Assembly: GCF_049844995.1 (NCBI RefSeq)
Contig: NZ_JBNCMC010000013.1
Span: 1 to 64,000 of the forward strand
DNA: 64,000 nucleotides
From: Luteimicrobium sp049844995
GTDB taxonomy: Bacteria; Actinomycetota; Actinomycetes; Actinomycetales; Cellulomonadaceae
Reading direction: 5' to 3'
In this document: positions 16,527-23,503 of the stretch, piece by piece
Layout of the letters: every line of letters begins with the position of its first letter
Numbering within the stretch: the stretch's first letter is position 1
Made by a program: the position numbers and the translations under genes
The notes under the pieces: model-generated
The model's input: the letters and a program-made list of their open reading frames with translations, nothing else
Database searches by the model: none
Told to the model about the DNA's origin: nothing

Positions 16527-18276
16527 GTCCGGGGATGTGTTCGAGGGTGGCGGGGTGGCCGACGACGGCGCCGCTGCGGCTCGTGGGCGCGCCCTGGTGG
16601 GCGATGAGGTGCGGGGCGGTGTGTCGCTGCTGGAGGTCGGGTTCGCGAGTCTGGTGGCGGGGGTGCTCGACGCCGGTCGGGTGGACTGGGGCCTGCACGG
16701 GTCTCGCCCGGGGGACGGTGGCGGTGACGAAGACGATGCTGCTCGTCCGGGCGACGACGCTGGGGGCGACGCTGGTCCCGTCGTGAGCCTGGGTGGTGCG
16801 GGCTTGGGCGGGCTTGATGCGGCGGTTCTCGCGAAGGCTGCCGGCTTGGTGGGTGCTGACCTGTCGGGGGCGAGCGATGACGTCCTGGTCGACGCGGTGG
16901 TCGCCTGGCAGCACGTGGTGTCGTGGGCGGTGGCGGCGCAGGCCCGGGTCGTGGACGAGCTGGTCGCGCGGTCGGGTGGTTCCTCGCGCGCGGTCGAGGG
17001 CGTGACGCACGAGCTGACGGCGGCGTTGGTGTCCTCGCGGCACACGGCGGGGGTCCTGGTCGGGCGCGCGGTGGGTCTGGGGGAGGTGCCCGCGGTCGCT
17101 GACGCGCTCGCCGACGGCCGGATCGACGTCCCGCGCGCAGACGCGCTCCTTACGGGTGGCACCGTCCCGGTGGGGGTGCGGGACCGGGTCGCGACCGAGC
17201 TCGTCGGCACCCGGGAAGACCCGGGACCCGCGTCGGGGCTCACGCCCCGCCAGCTGCGGGACCGGTTGCGGCGGGCCGCGATCGAGGCGGACCCGGGTGG
17301 TGCCGCGCGCAGGGCCGAGAAGGCGGCCGCGGAGCGTGGGGTGTGGCTCGATCCCGCGCCGGACCAGATGGCCTGGTTGACCGCGCTCCTGCCCGCTGCG
17401 GACGCCGCCCGGGTATGGGCCCGGCTGGACGACTCGGCCTGGCGTGGTGTGCGCATGCCGGGTGAGACCCGCACGGTGGGTCAGCTGCGCGCGGACGCGT
17501 TGACCGACCTCGTGACCACCCGAGAGGCCTCGACGACGACCGGCCCTGCGACGACCGGCCCTGCGACGACCGGCCCTGCGACGACCGGCCCTGCGACGAC
17601 CGGCCCCGCGACGACCGGCCCTGCGGCGACGGCCGGATCTCCGGTCAGTGTGGTGGGTGCGGTGGTGAACGTGACGGTGTCGGCCACCACGCTCCTGGGC
17701 CTGGACGACGCGCCGGCGCTACTGGGTGGGTACGGCCCGGTCCCGGCGGCGATCGCCCGGGTGCTCGCGGCGGGTGGTGACGCGACGTGGCGCCGGATCC
17801 TGACCGACCCGGTCACCGGGGCCGCGACCGACGTGTCACGCACCGGCTACCGCCCGGGCGTGGTGCTCGGAGACCTGGTGCGGACCAGGGACCCGGTGTG
17901 CACGTTCCCGGGCTGCCACGTGCCCGCGGCCCGGTGCGACTTGGACCACGTCGACCCGTTCGACCCGGCACGAGACACGAGAGGGCAGACCCGTGCGTCG
18001 AACCTGCACCCGGTATGCCGGGCACACCACAACGCCAAGACCCACGGCGGGTGGTCGACCCGCGCCCGCGGCGACGGGACGATCACCTGGACCTCCCCGA
18101 CCGGGCGCACCTACGACGTCCCGCCCACCCCGACCGACCCGAGCCGCCCGCCCGGCGCCGTGAGCACGCGGACACCACCGCCCGGGCAGGGGACAGCCAG
18201 GCCAACACCGGCCGGGCACGCGGGCGACGGACCGACAAGCCCGCCGCCGGACGCGGCCGACGACCCCCCGTTCTGA
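16519..18276 (+). CDS. DUF222 / HNH endonuclease (13E12 family)
   Basis: The 585-aa protein has an N-terminal DUF222 region (about 75-420) and a C-terminal HNH nuclease domain (about 460-525). Cys467, Cys472, Cys500 and the DHVDPFD (476-482) plus NLHP.CR.HHNAKT (495-507) residues give an intact metal-binding HNH core. This is the mycobacterial 13E12 repeat family, several members of which are LexA-regulated in Mycobacterium tuberculosis; the biological role is still unknown. An extended perfect SOS box covers the start codon, so expression is expected on DNA damage. Residues 340-369 are six TTGPA repeats. The C-terminal 60 residues are Pro/Thr/Gly-rich and disordered. The gene uses slightly more T and repetitive codons than its neighbours. 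Confidence 0.87.
   Translation: MFESGDVFEGGGVADDGAAAARGRALVGDEVRGGVSLLEVGFASLVAGVLDAGRVDWGLHGSRPGDGGGDEDDAARPGDDAGGDAGPVVSLGGAGLGGLDAAVLAKAAGLVGADLSGASDDVLVDAVVAWQHVVSWAVAAQARVVDELVARSGGSSRAVEGVTHELTAALVSSRHTAGVLVGRAVGLGEVPAVADALADGRIDVPRADALLTGGTVPVGVRDRVATELVGTREDPGPASGLTPRQLRDRLRRAAIEADPGGAARRAEKAAAERGVWLDPAPDQMAWLTALLPAADAARVWARLDDSAWRGVRMPGETRTVGQLRADALTDLVTTREASTTTGPATTGPATTGPATTGPATTGPATTGPAATAGSPVSVVGAVVNVTVSATTLLGLDDAPALLGGYGPVPAAIARVLAAGGDATWRRILTDPVTGAATDVSRTGYRPGVVLGDLVRTRDPVCTFPGCHVPAARCDLDHVDPFDPARDTRGQTRASNLHPVCRAHHNAKTHGGWSTRARGDGTITWTSPTGRTYDVPPTPTDPSRPPGAVSTRTPPPGQGTARPTPAGHAGDGPTSPPPDAADDPPF
17536..17625 (+). repeat. six tandem 15-bp units inside HNH gene
   Basis: Six in-frame copies of ACGACCGGCCCTGCG (one C variant in unit 5) encode TTGPA x6, a flexible linker in the DUF222 protein. 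Such a repeat is likely to change copy number between strains without breaking the frame. Confidence 0.9.
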
Positions 18277-18355
18277 CCGGACGCCACAGGAGCCGACGCG
18301 GAGCGCGCGCGACAACGTGCGGTCGGAGATCAGCGCACGGGCGCAGTCCCGGGCG

Positions 18356-18679
18356 TCACGGCTCGACAGGCTGGCTCGTCACCTCGGCGGGCACCTCGAC
18401 GATCGCCCGGAGCGCCGCGACATGACCCTCGTACGCCGACCTGCCGGCACGGGTCAGCGACGCCGAGGTCCAGGTGCGGCCGGACCGCTTGGTCTTCTGT
18501 ACCTTCACGTAGCCGGCGTCCTCGAGGACCTTGAGATGCTTGGAGAGGACGGAGTCGGAGACGTCGAGCGCGTCGCGGACGGTCCCGAAGTCGAGGCCCG
18601 CGACAGACGCGAGCATCGCGACGATCCGTAGGCGCTGGGGCGCGTGGATGACCTCGTCGAACCGGGGCGCGGCGGTCAT
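18356..18679 (-). CDS. winged-helix transcriptional regulator
   Basis: The 107-aa protein is a single winged-helix domain of the ArsR/MarR-like group: APQRLRIVAMLASVAGLDFGTVRDALDVSDSVLSKHLKVLEDAGYVKVQKTKRSGRTWTSASLT. Such proteins lack metal-site cysteines here and are usually dimeric repressors. Its ATG overlaps the stop of the upstream membrane-protein gene (ATGA), so the two are translationally coupled. It may control the operon through TTTCC/GGAAA half-sites upstream of the first gene. Confidence 0.82.
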   Translation of the reverse strand: MTAAPRFDEVIHAPQRLRIVAMLASVAGLDFGTVRDALDVSDSVLSKHLKVLEDAGYVKVQKTKRSGRTWTSASLTRAGRSAYEGHVAALRAIVEVPAEVTSQPVEP

Positions 18680-19266
18680 GCGCGAGTCCCGTCGTCGTCC
18701 GACTCCTCCAGGAGGGCGAACAGGGCGGCGTCGTACCGGCGACTGAGGACCCAGCACGCGACGCCGGCGACGACGGCGACGATCGGCACGCCGAGCGGGA
18801 AGCCGTGGTGCCCGTCGAGGTACGACGCCCCGGCGCTCACGCCGAGCACGACGATGAGCCACGGGTAGATGCCCCGCGGCCGGGGGTTGCCGGTGCCGAG
18901 GACGATCCCGGTCCGCCGACGGTAGGTGCCCGCCAGCAGGCCGAGGCCGATCGCCGAGACCAGCACCCCCACGATGAACCAGGGGCGCGGCAGCCCGATC
19001 GACAGGACGAGCAACCCGCACAGGACCCCGTACACCGGGTTGTACCAGCGGGGTCCGCGCCGCATCTGCGCGGCCACGAGCGCCTTCGACTCGGCGACCG
19101 CATCGAGGGCCGCGCGAGCGTCGAGGGCCGCGCGAGCGTCGAGGGCCGCGCGAGCGTCGAGGGCGGCGCGAGCGTCGCCGGCGACATCGGAGTGGGCGAC
19201 GTCGGAGTGGGCGTCGGAGCCTGAGCTTGAGGCGGACGGCGTGGCGCCGGGCGAGGCGTTTTCCAT
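18676..19266 (-). CDS. four-TM membrane protein with Ala-rich repeat
   Basis: The 196-aa product begins with a charged, disordered stretch that includes two AHSDV repeats and four DARAAL units (about 30-56), followed by four TM segments (about 78-95, 99-118, 134-150, 155-172). No family is recognised; membrane proteins paired with this small type of winged-helix regulator are common in actinobacteria and their roles are unclear. I start at ATG 19266; ATG 19278 (MLSNMEN...) is an alternative. A TTGACG element (19297-19302) puts a possible transcription start close to 19266. Confidence 0.65.
   Translation of the reverse strand: MENASPGATPSASSSGSDAHSDVAHSDVAGDARAALDARAALDARAALDARAALDAVAESKALVAAQMRRGPRWYNPVYGVLCGLLVLSIGLPRPWFIVGVLVSAIGLGLLAGTYRRRTGIVLGTGNPRPRGIYPWLIVVLGVSAGASYLDGHHGFPLGVPIVAVVAGVACWVLSRRYDAALFALLEESDDDGTRA
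19103..19174 (-). repeat. four tandem 18-bp units in membrane gene
   Basis: Four nearly identical 18-bp units (starts 19103, 19121, 19139, 19157) encode repeated ARAALD in the N-terminal tail of the membrane protein. The frame is preserved for any copy number. Confidence 0.85.
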
Positions 19267-19293
19267 GTTGGAAAGCATGCTCGCGACTTTCCA
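19260..19293. promoter_or_regulatory. TTTCC/GGAAA operator cluster
   Basis: Three half-sites, TTTCC (19260-19264), GGAAA (19270-19274) and TTTCC (19288-19292), form TTTCC-N5-GGAAA and TGGAAAG-N11-CTTTCCA dyads over the presumed promoter and start of the regulator operon. It is a likely autoregulatory site for the winged-helix protein. Confidence 0.45.
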
Positions 19294-19330
19294 TATCGTC
19301 AAGTCGCGCGTCCGCGCATACGGTGCCGCC

Positions 19331-19834
19331 GTGACGCGATTCAGGCGGTCGGCCGGGCGGTCGACAGGGCGGTCGACCTGGGCACACCGCGCCCGCCTCG
19401 TCACCCTCGCCCTCGTCGTCGTGCTGTGCGCCGTGATGACCGTCACGACCGTCCACGACCAGCGCGAGCTCGACCGGCGGGGCATCGTCGCGCCGGCCCG
19501 CGTGGTCCGGGTGCACGTCGAGCACTCCGGACGATCGAGCACTCGCTACCTCGACGTCGCCATCCCCGGCCTCCCGGGCGCGCACGAGGTCTCCGACTAC
19601 GACGGGGAGCCGTCCGTCGGCGACGTCGTGACGCTCCGCTACCTCCCTGGCGACCCGGACACGAACGAGCAGGACGGCCACCGCATGACGGGCGACGCCT
19701 GGTTCATGAGCGCGCTGGCGGCGGGTGGGGCCGTGCTCGTCGTGGTCGAGCTCCGCGACGGACCGCGTGCGCACCGACGCCCCGCGAGCAGCGGAGCACG
19801 CGGACGGCACCGGACAGGCCGCCACCGCGCCTGA
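19331..19834 (+). CDS. DUF3592-like membrane protein
   Basis: The 167-aa product has an N-terminal TM (about 22-42), a soluble beta-rich domain (about 50-118; GIVAPARVVRVHVEHSGRSSTRYLDVAI ... GDVVTLRYLPGDP), and a second TM (about 126-142). The order TM, small beta domain with a VxYxPxDP motif, TM is that of DUF3592 proteins, of unknown function. The GTG start at 19331 is chosen because it begins just ahead of the basic TM-flanking sequence. It is divergent from the winged-helix operon. Confidence 0.6.
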   Translation: MTRFRRSAGRSTGRSTWAHRARLVTLALVVVLCAVMTVTTVHDQRELDRRGIVAPARVVRVHVEHSGRSSTRYLDVAIPGLPGAHEVSDYDGEPSVGDVVTLRYLPGDPDTNEQDGHRMTGDAWFMSALAAGGAVLVVVELRDGPRAHRRPASSGARGRHRTGRHRA

Positions 19835-19879
19835 CCCGACCCGCAGCGGGCACTCCCGGATCCGGCTAGCGTGACGCGC

Positions 19880-20521
19880 GTGCCGACGCTCCTCCGCCTG
19901 GACTCCTCCTACGACGACGCCGCCTCCGTCTCCCGCGCCCTCACCGCGACTTTCGCGACGGCCTGGCTCGCGGGCGGCCCGGACCGCGCCGTCGTCGAGC
20001 ACGACCTCCGCACCGACCCGGTCGCCCCACCCGGCCGCGGCGCGCTCCACTGGGCGCCGGGCCTCCGCGCGCCGGACGCCGTCGTGCCGGCCGGCGCCGA
20101 GGCCGCGCACGCCCGCGTGCTCGACGAGCTCCTCGCGGCCGACGCCGTCGTGATCGGCGCGCCGCTGTACAACTACGGGCTCTCCGCGACGCTCAAGGCG
20201 TGGCTCGACCACGTGCACGTCCCGGGTGTCACGGCACCGTTCGGCGGTGACGAGCCGCGGCCGCTGCGGGGGCGCCGGGCGGTCGTCGTCGCCACGCGCG
20301 GCACCGCCCACGACGACGACTCCGAGGCCGACGGTCGCGACCACGCGCTCCCCGTGCTGCGCCTGATCCTGGGCGACGCGCTCGGGATGGACGTACACGT
20401 CGTCGCCGTCGACCGGACGCTCAGCGCCACGGTGCCCGCGTTCGCGGACCAGCGCGGCCGGTTCGAGGAGCGGCTCGCGGCGGCGACCGCGGAGCTCCGG
20501 GAGCTGGCTGCCCGGACCTGA
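19880..20521 (+). CDS. FMN-dependent NADH:quinone/azo reductase
   Basis: The 213-aa protein has the flavodoxin-like fold of AzoR: RLDSSYDDAASVSRAL at the start (FMN phosphate loop), APLYNYGLSATLKAWLDHV (about 97-115) and a second FMN loop (VVVATRGTAH). It reduces quinones, azo dyes or nitro compounds with NADH as a detoxifying two-electron reductase. I choose GTG 19880 because a TAGCGT hexamer (19867-19872) ends 7 nt before it, implying a leaderless mRNA; GTG 19871 overlaps that hexamer. Confidence 0.82.
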   Translation: MPTLLRLDSSYDDAASVSRALTATFATAWLAGGPDRAVVEHDLRTDPVAPPGRGALHWAPGLRAPDAVVPAGAEAAHARVLDELLAADAVVIGAPLYNYGLSATLKAWLDHVHVPGVTAPFGGDEPRPLRGRRAVVVATRGTAHDDDSEADGRDHALPVLRLILGDALGMDVHVVAVDRTLSATVPAFADQRGRFEERLAAATAELRELAART

Positions 20522-20553
20522 CGACGGCGGGGGGCGATGAGTCCGGCCGGGTG

Positions 20554-20630
20554 TCGGAGTCTCCTTCTACCGTAGATGTGACCCAAATCACATCTATGTG
20601 CCCGCCGCAACCGTCAGAAGGAAACTCCGA
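20554..20630 (+). promoter_or_regulatory. nested inverted repeats before drrAB-like operon
   Basis: The inner repeat has 9-bp arms TAGATGTGA (20573-20581) and TCACATCTA (20588-20596) with a 6-nt spacer; its core TGTGA-N6-TCACA matches the CRP/GlxR-type consensus. An outer repeat pairs 20554-20568 with 20616-20630 at 14 of 15 positions, and its right arm contains the AGAAGGA ribosome site and ends on the A of the start codon. DNA binding, RNA folding, or both could act here. Confidence 0.6.
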
Positions 20631-21646
20631 TGGACCCCACGGACCCCGACCTCGCCGTCCGCGCCCGCGGACTCGTGAAGCGCTACAAGGAGGTCACCGC
20701 CCTCGACGGCGTCGACCTCGACGTCCCTCGCGGCTCGGTCCTCGGCCTGCTCGGCCCCAACGGCGCCGGCAAGACGACGATCGTCCGCATCCTGTCCACC
20801 CTCCTGCCCGCCGACGAGGGCACGGCGGAGGTGGCGGGCGTCGACGTGCTGCGCGACCCGGCCGGCGTCCGGCGTCAGATCGGGCTGTCCGGGCAGTACG
20901 CGGCGGTCGACGAGTACCTGACCGGCTTCGAGAACCTCGTGATGATCGGCCGCCTGTACCACCTGGGCAAGCGCCGGAGCGAGCGACGGGCGCGGAAGCT
21001 GCTGGCCGACTTCCGCCTCGACGAGGCGGGCGACCGGCCCACGCGCACCTACTCGGGCGGCATGCGGCGCCGGCTCGACCTCGCGGGCGCGCTCGTCGCC
21101 GACCCGCCCGTCCTGTTCCTCGACGAGCCCACCACCGGTCTCGACCCGCGCGGCCGCACCGACATGTGGGAGGTCATCCGGTCGCTCGTCTCGGGCGGCA
21201 CGACCCTCCTCCTGACGACCCAGTACCTCGAGGAGGCCGACATGCTCGCGGACGACATCGTCGTCATCGACCGTGGCCGCATCATCGCGCGCGGTACCGC
21301 CGACGAGCTCAAGCGCCAGGTCGGCGGCGAGCAGCTCGAGGTGACGGTGCGCGAGGCCGCCAGGCTCGACGACGCCGAGCGCCTCCTCACCCCGCTCGGG
21401 TCCGGCCGACCCTACGTCGACCGCGAACGCCGCACGTTCTCGATCAGCGTCGGGACCGGCGTGCAGGCCCTCACCGCGGCTCTGCGGGAGCTGGAGGGCG
21501 CGGGGATCGCGCTCGACGACGTCGGGCTGAGGCGTCCCACGCTCGACGACGTCTTCCTCACCCTGACCGGGCACGCCGCGGAGGACGAGGCCGGGCCCGA
21601 TGCCCCCGAGGACGCCGGCGCGAACGCGAAGGAGACGGTCCGATGA
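20630..21646 (+). CDS. ABC transporter ATPase, DrrA-like
   Basis: The 338-aa protein has Walker A GPNGAGKTT (42-50), Q-loop (SGQYAAVDEYLTG), signature YSGGM (141-145), Walker B LFLDEP (162-167) and a C-terminal extension (about 230-320) typical of daunorubicin-resistance DrrA proteins. It powers efflux through the permease encoded next (4-bp ATGA overlap). Substrate is unknown: drug, glycolipid or own secondary metabolite. Regulation is suggested by the nested dyads immediately upstream. Confidence 0.9.
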   Translation: MDPTDPDLAVRARGLVKRYKEVTALDGVDLDVPRGSVLGLLGPNGAGKTTIVRILSTLLPADEGTAEVAGVDVLRDPAGVRRQIGLSGQYAAVDEYLTGFENLVMIGRLYHLGKRRSERRARKLLADFRLDEAGDRPTRTYSGGMRRRLDLAGALVADPPVLFLDEPTTGLDPRGRTDMWEVIRSLVSGGTTLLLTTQYLEEADMLADDIVVIDRGRIIARGTADELKRQVGGEQLEVTVREAARLDDAERLLTPLGSGRPYVDRERRTFSISVGTGVQALTAALRELEGAGIALDDVGLRRPTLDDVFLTLTGHAAEDEAGPDAPEDAGANAKETVR

Positions 21647-22449
21647 AGGTCCCGTACGTGCTGTCCGACGCGTACGTCGTCGCGTGGCGCAACATCGTCA
21701 AGATCAAGCGCGTCCCCGACCTCCTGGTCTTCACGACGCTGTCCCCGATCATGTTCGTGCTGCTGTTCGCCTACGTGTTCGGCGGGGCGATCGGGCAGAA
21801 CGGGAACGCGCAGGAGTACCGCGAGTTCCTCATGGCCGGGATCTTCGCGCAGACGGTCATCTTCGGGGCCACGATCACCGGCGCCGGGCTCGCGGAGGAC
21901 GTCAAGAAGGGCGTCATCGACCGGTTCCGGTCGCTACCCATGGCGCCGTCCGCGGTACTCACGGGCCGCACGCTGTCGGACGTCGTCAACAACGTCATCG
22001 TGCTCGTCGTCATGTCGCTGACGGGGCTGCTCGTGGGCTGGCGCATCCGGGACGGCTTCTGGAACGCGGCCGCCGGCTACCTGCTGCTCATCGTGTTCGC
22101 GTACGCGGTGTCGTGGATCATGGCGTGGATCGGCATGCTGGTGCCGAGCCCGGAGGTCGTGAACAACGCGTCGTTCATCGTGATCTTCCCGCTCACGTTC
22201 ATCGCCGTGACGTTCGTGCCGCTCGACACCCTGCCCGGGCCGCTGCAGTCCATCGCCGAGTGGAACCCGGTGTCGGCGGTCACGCAGGCGTCCCGCGAGC
22301 TGTTCGGCAACATCCCCGCGGGAACGCCCGAGCCGAGCGCGTGGCCGCTGCAGCACGCGGCCTTGTACACGCTGATCTGGACCGTGGTGATCCTGCTGAT
22401 CTTCGTGCCCCTCGCGAACCTCCAGTACCGCCGGTCGACGAGCCGCTGA
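21643..22449 (+). CDS. ABC-2 permease, DrrB-like
   Basis: The 268-aa protein is an ABC-2-type permease with six TMs (about 31-49, 62-82, 109-132, 146-167, 178-196, 236-254). The segment DVKKGVIDRFRSLPMAPSAVLTGRTLSD (about 87-114) is the conserved coupling region of DrrB/NodJ proteins. Its ATG overlaps the ATPase stop, so the two proteins are made together and form the exporter. It ends in a hairpin shared with the convergent APH gene. Confidence 0.9.
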   Translation: MKVPYVLSDAYVVAWRNIVKIKRVPDLLVFTTLSPIMFVLLFAYVFGGAIGQNGNAQEYREFLMAGIFAQTVIFGATITGAGLAEDVKKGVIDRFRSLPMAPSAVLTGRTLSDVVNNVIVLVVMSLTGLLVGWRIRDGFWNAAAGYLLLIVFAYAVSWIMAWIGMLVPSPEVVNNASFIVIFPLTFIAVTFVPLDTLPGPLQSIAEWNPVSAVTQASRELFGNIPAGTPEPSAWPLQHAALYTLIWTVVILLIFVPLANLQYRRSTSR

Positions 22450-22464
22450 GGCACGGCGGCCTCA
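22447..22464. terminator. hairpin holding both convergent stop codons
   Basis: TGAGGC-N6-GCCTCA is a perfect repeat. Its left arm begins with the permease stop codon TGA and its right arm ends with the complement of the APH stop codon. It probably ends both transcripts. Confidence 0.55.
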
Positions 22465-23397
22465 GACGTCCTCCGCGAGGACGGCGTCGAGGCGCTGCCA
22501 GGCCGCCTCGACGGCGCGCGGCAGGGTGGTCCGGTAGTACGGGATGAACGCCACGGCCTGCTCGACCGCCCAGCCGCGCGACCGCGCCCACGTCGCGTCG
22601 TCGATCCCTGCTCGCTCGCGGAACACCTGCCGTGCCGCGGGCGGCAGCGCCCACGCGACCATCGCGTCGCAGGCCGGGTCGCCGAGGCCCGCGGCCACCC
22701 AGTCGATCAGCCCGACGACGTCGCTCACCTCGTCGACGCCGCCCACCAGCACGTTCCCCGGCAGCAGGTCGCCGTGGACCCAGACGGGTTCGCGCCCCCA
22801 GCCCGGCGCGGCGAGCGCCTCCTCCCAGACCCCCACCGCACGCCCCGGGTCGAACCGGTCGCGACCCGCGAGCGAGGCGACGTCGCGGATCAACCGGCGG
22901 ACGCCGTCGTCGTGCGGGGCGAGGGGACCACCGCGGGAACCCGCGGCGGGCGAGTCCGGGAGCCGGACCGCATGGAGCCCGCGGACGACGTCGCCCAGTC
23001 GCCCGGCGACGCTCTCCCACCGGCGCGCGGGCCAGGCGTCCGCGACGGGGGCGGCGTGCCCGAGGTCGGTCCCCCCGAGCCACCGGAACGTGAGCCACCG
23101 GTGCGGGTAGCCGTGACCCGGCGCCCCGACGGCCACGGGCTCCGGCACGGCGCAGCGCAGGTGCGGGGCGAGGGCCGGGAGCCAGCGCGCCTCCTTGGCC
23201 ACCTGGCCGGTCGCCCAGTGGATCCGTGGGAGCCGGACGCCCAGCTCGTCGCCGAGCCGGTACACCACGTTGTCGGTGCCGTCGCTGCGGACCCGGCGGA
23301 GAGGCAGGTCGCGCCAGGCGGGGTCGTGGTCGTCGACGAGCGCGCGGACGACGTCGTCGGTGACGTCCACCTCGTCGTCGTGCAGGCGTGCGGTCAT
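22462..23397 (-). CDS. aminoglycoside phosphotransferase family kinase
   Basis: The 311-aa protein has the APH/choline kinase fold. The Brenner loop VHGDLLPGNVLV (about 217-228) contains the catalytic Asp and Asn, and GLIDWVAAGLGDPACD (about 238-253) carries the metal-binding DFG-equivalent Asp. Substrate may be an aminoglycoside, macrolide or ordinary metabolite; general APH homologues of this length in soil actinobacteria are mostly uncharacterised. It is divergent from the hydrolase-GNAT gene with a 106-bp gap that holds nothing else I recognise. Confidence 0.82.
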   Translation of the reverse strand: MTARLHDDEVDVTDDVVRALVDDHDPAWRDLPLRRVRSDGTDNVVYRLGDELGVRLPRIHWATGQVAKEARWLPALAPHLRCAVPEPVAVGAPGHGYPHRWLTFRWLGGTDLGHAAPVADAWPARRWESVAGRLGDVVRGLHAVRLPDSPAAGSRGGPLAPHDDGVRRLIRDVASLAGRDRFDPGRAVGVWEEALAAPGWGREPVWVHGDLLPGNVLVGGVDEVSDVVGLIDWVAAGLGDPACDAMVAWALPPAARQVFRERAGIDDATWARSRGWAVEQAVAFIPYYRTTLPRAVEAAWQRLDAVLAEDV

Positions 23398-23503
23398 CGG
23401 TAGATCATCGCCAGACGCCAGTCAGCGGGCCAGCTCTTACCCGACGCGCGGTGCTCGCGCGCTAGCGCGGCGCCCCTCGCGGGAGCCGGACTACGGTCGT
23501 CGC

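Noticed and set aside
13180..17043. A minus-strand open frame of about 1,287 codons
   Set aside because: It covers six real genes on the other strand or frames, has Arg/Ala/Pro-only composition and no domain; it is a by-product of high GC.
17536..17625. CRISPR-like array
   Set aside because: Units are 15 bp, adjacent with no spacers, and in frame within a coding gene.
20551..20640. A riboswitch before the ABC exporter
   Set aside because: The 77-bp region is explained by nested dyads; no known aptamer pattern is visible.
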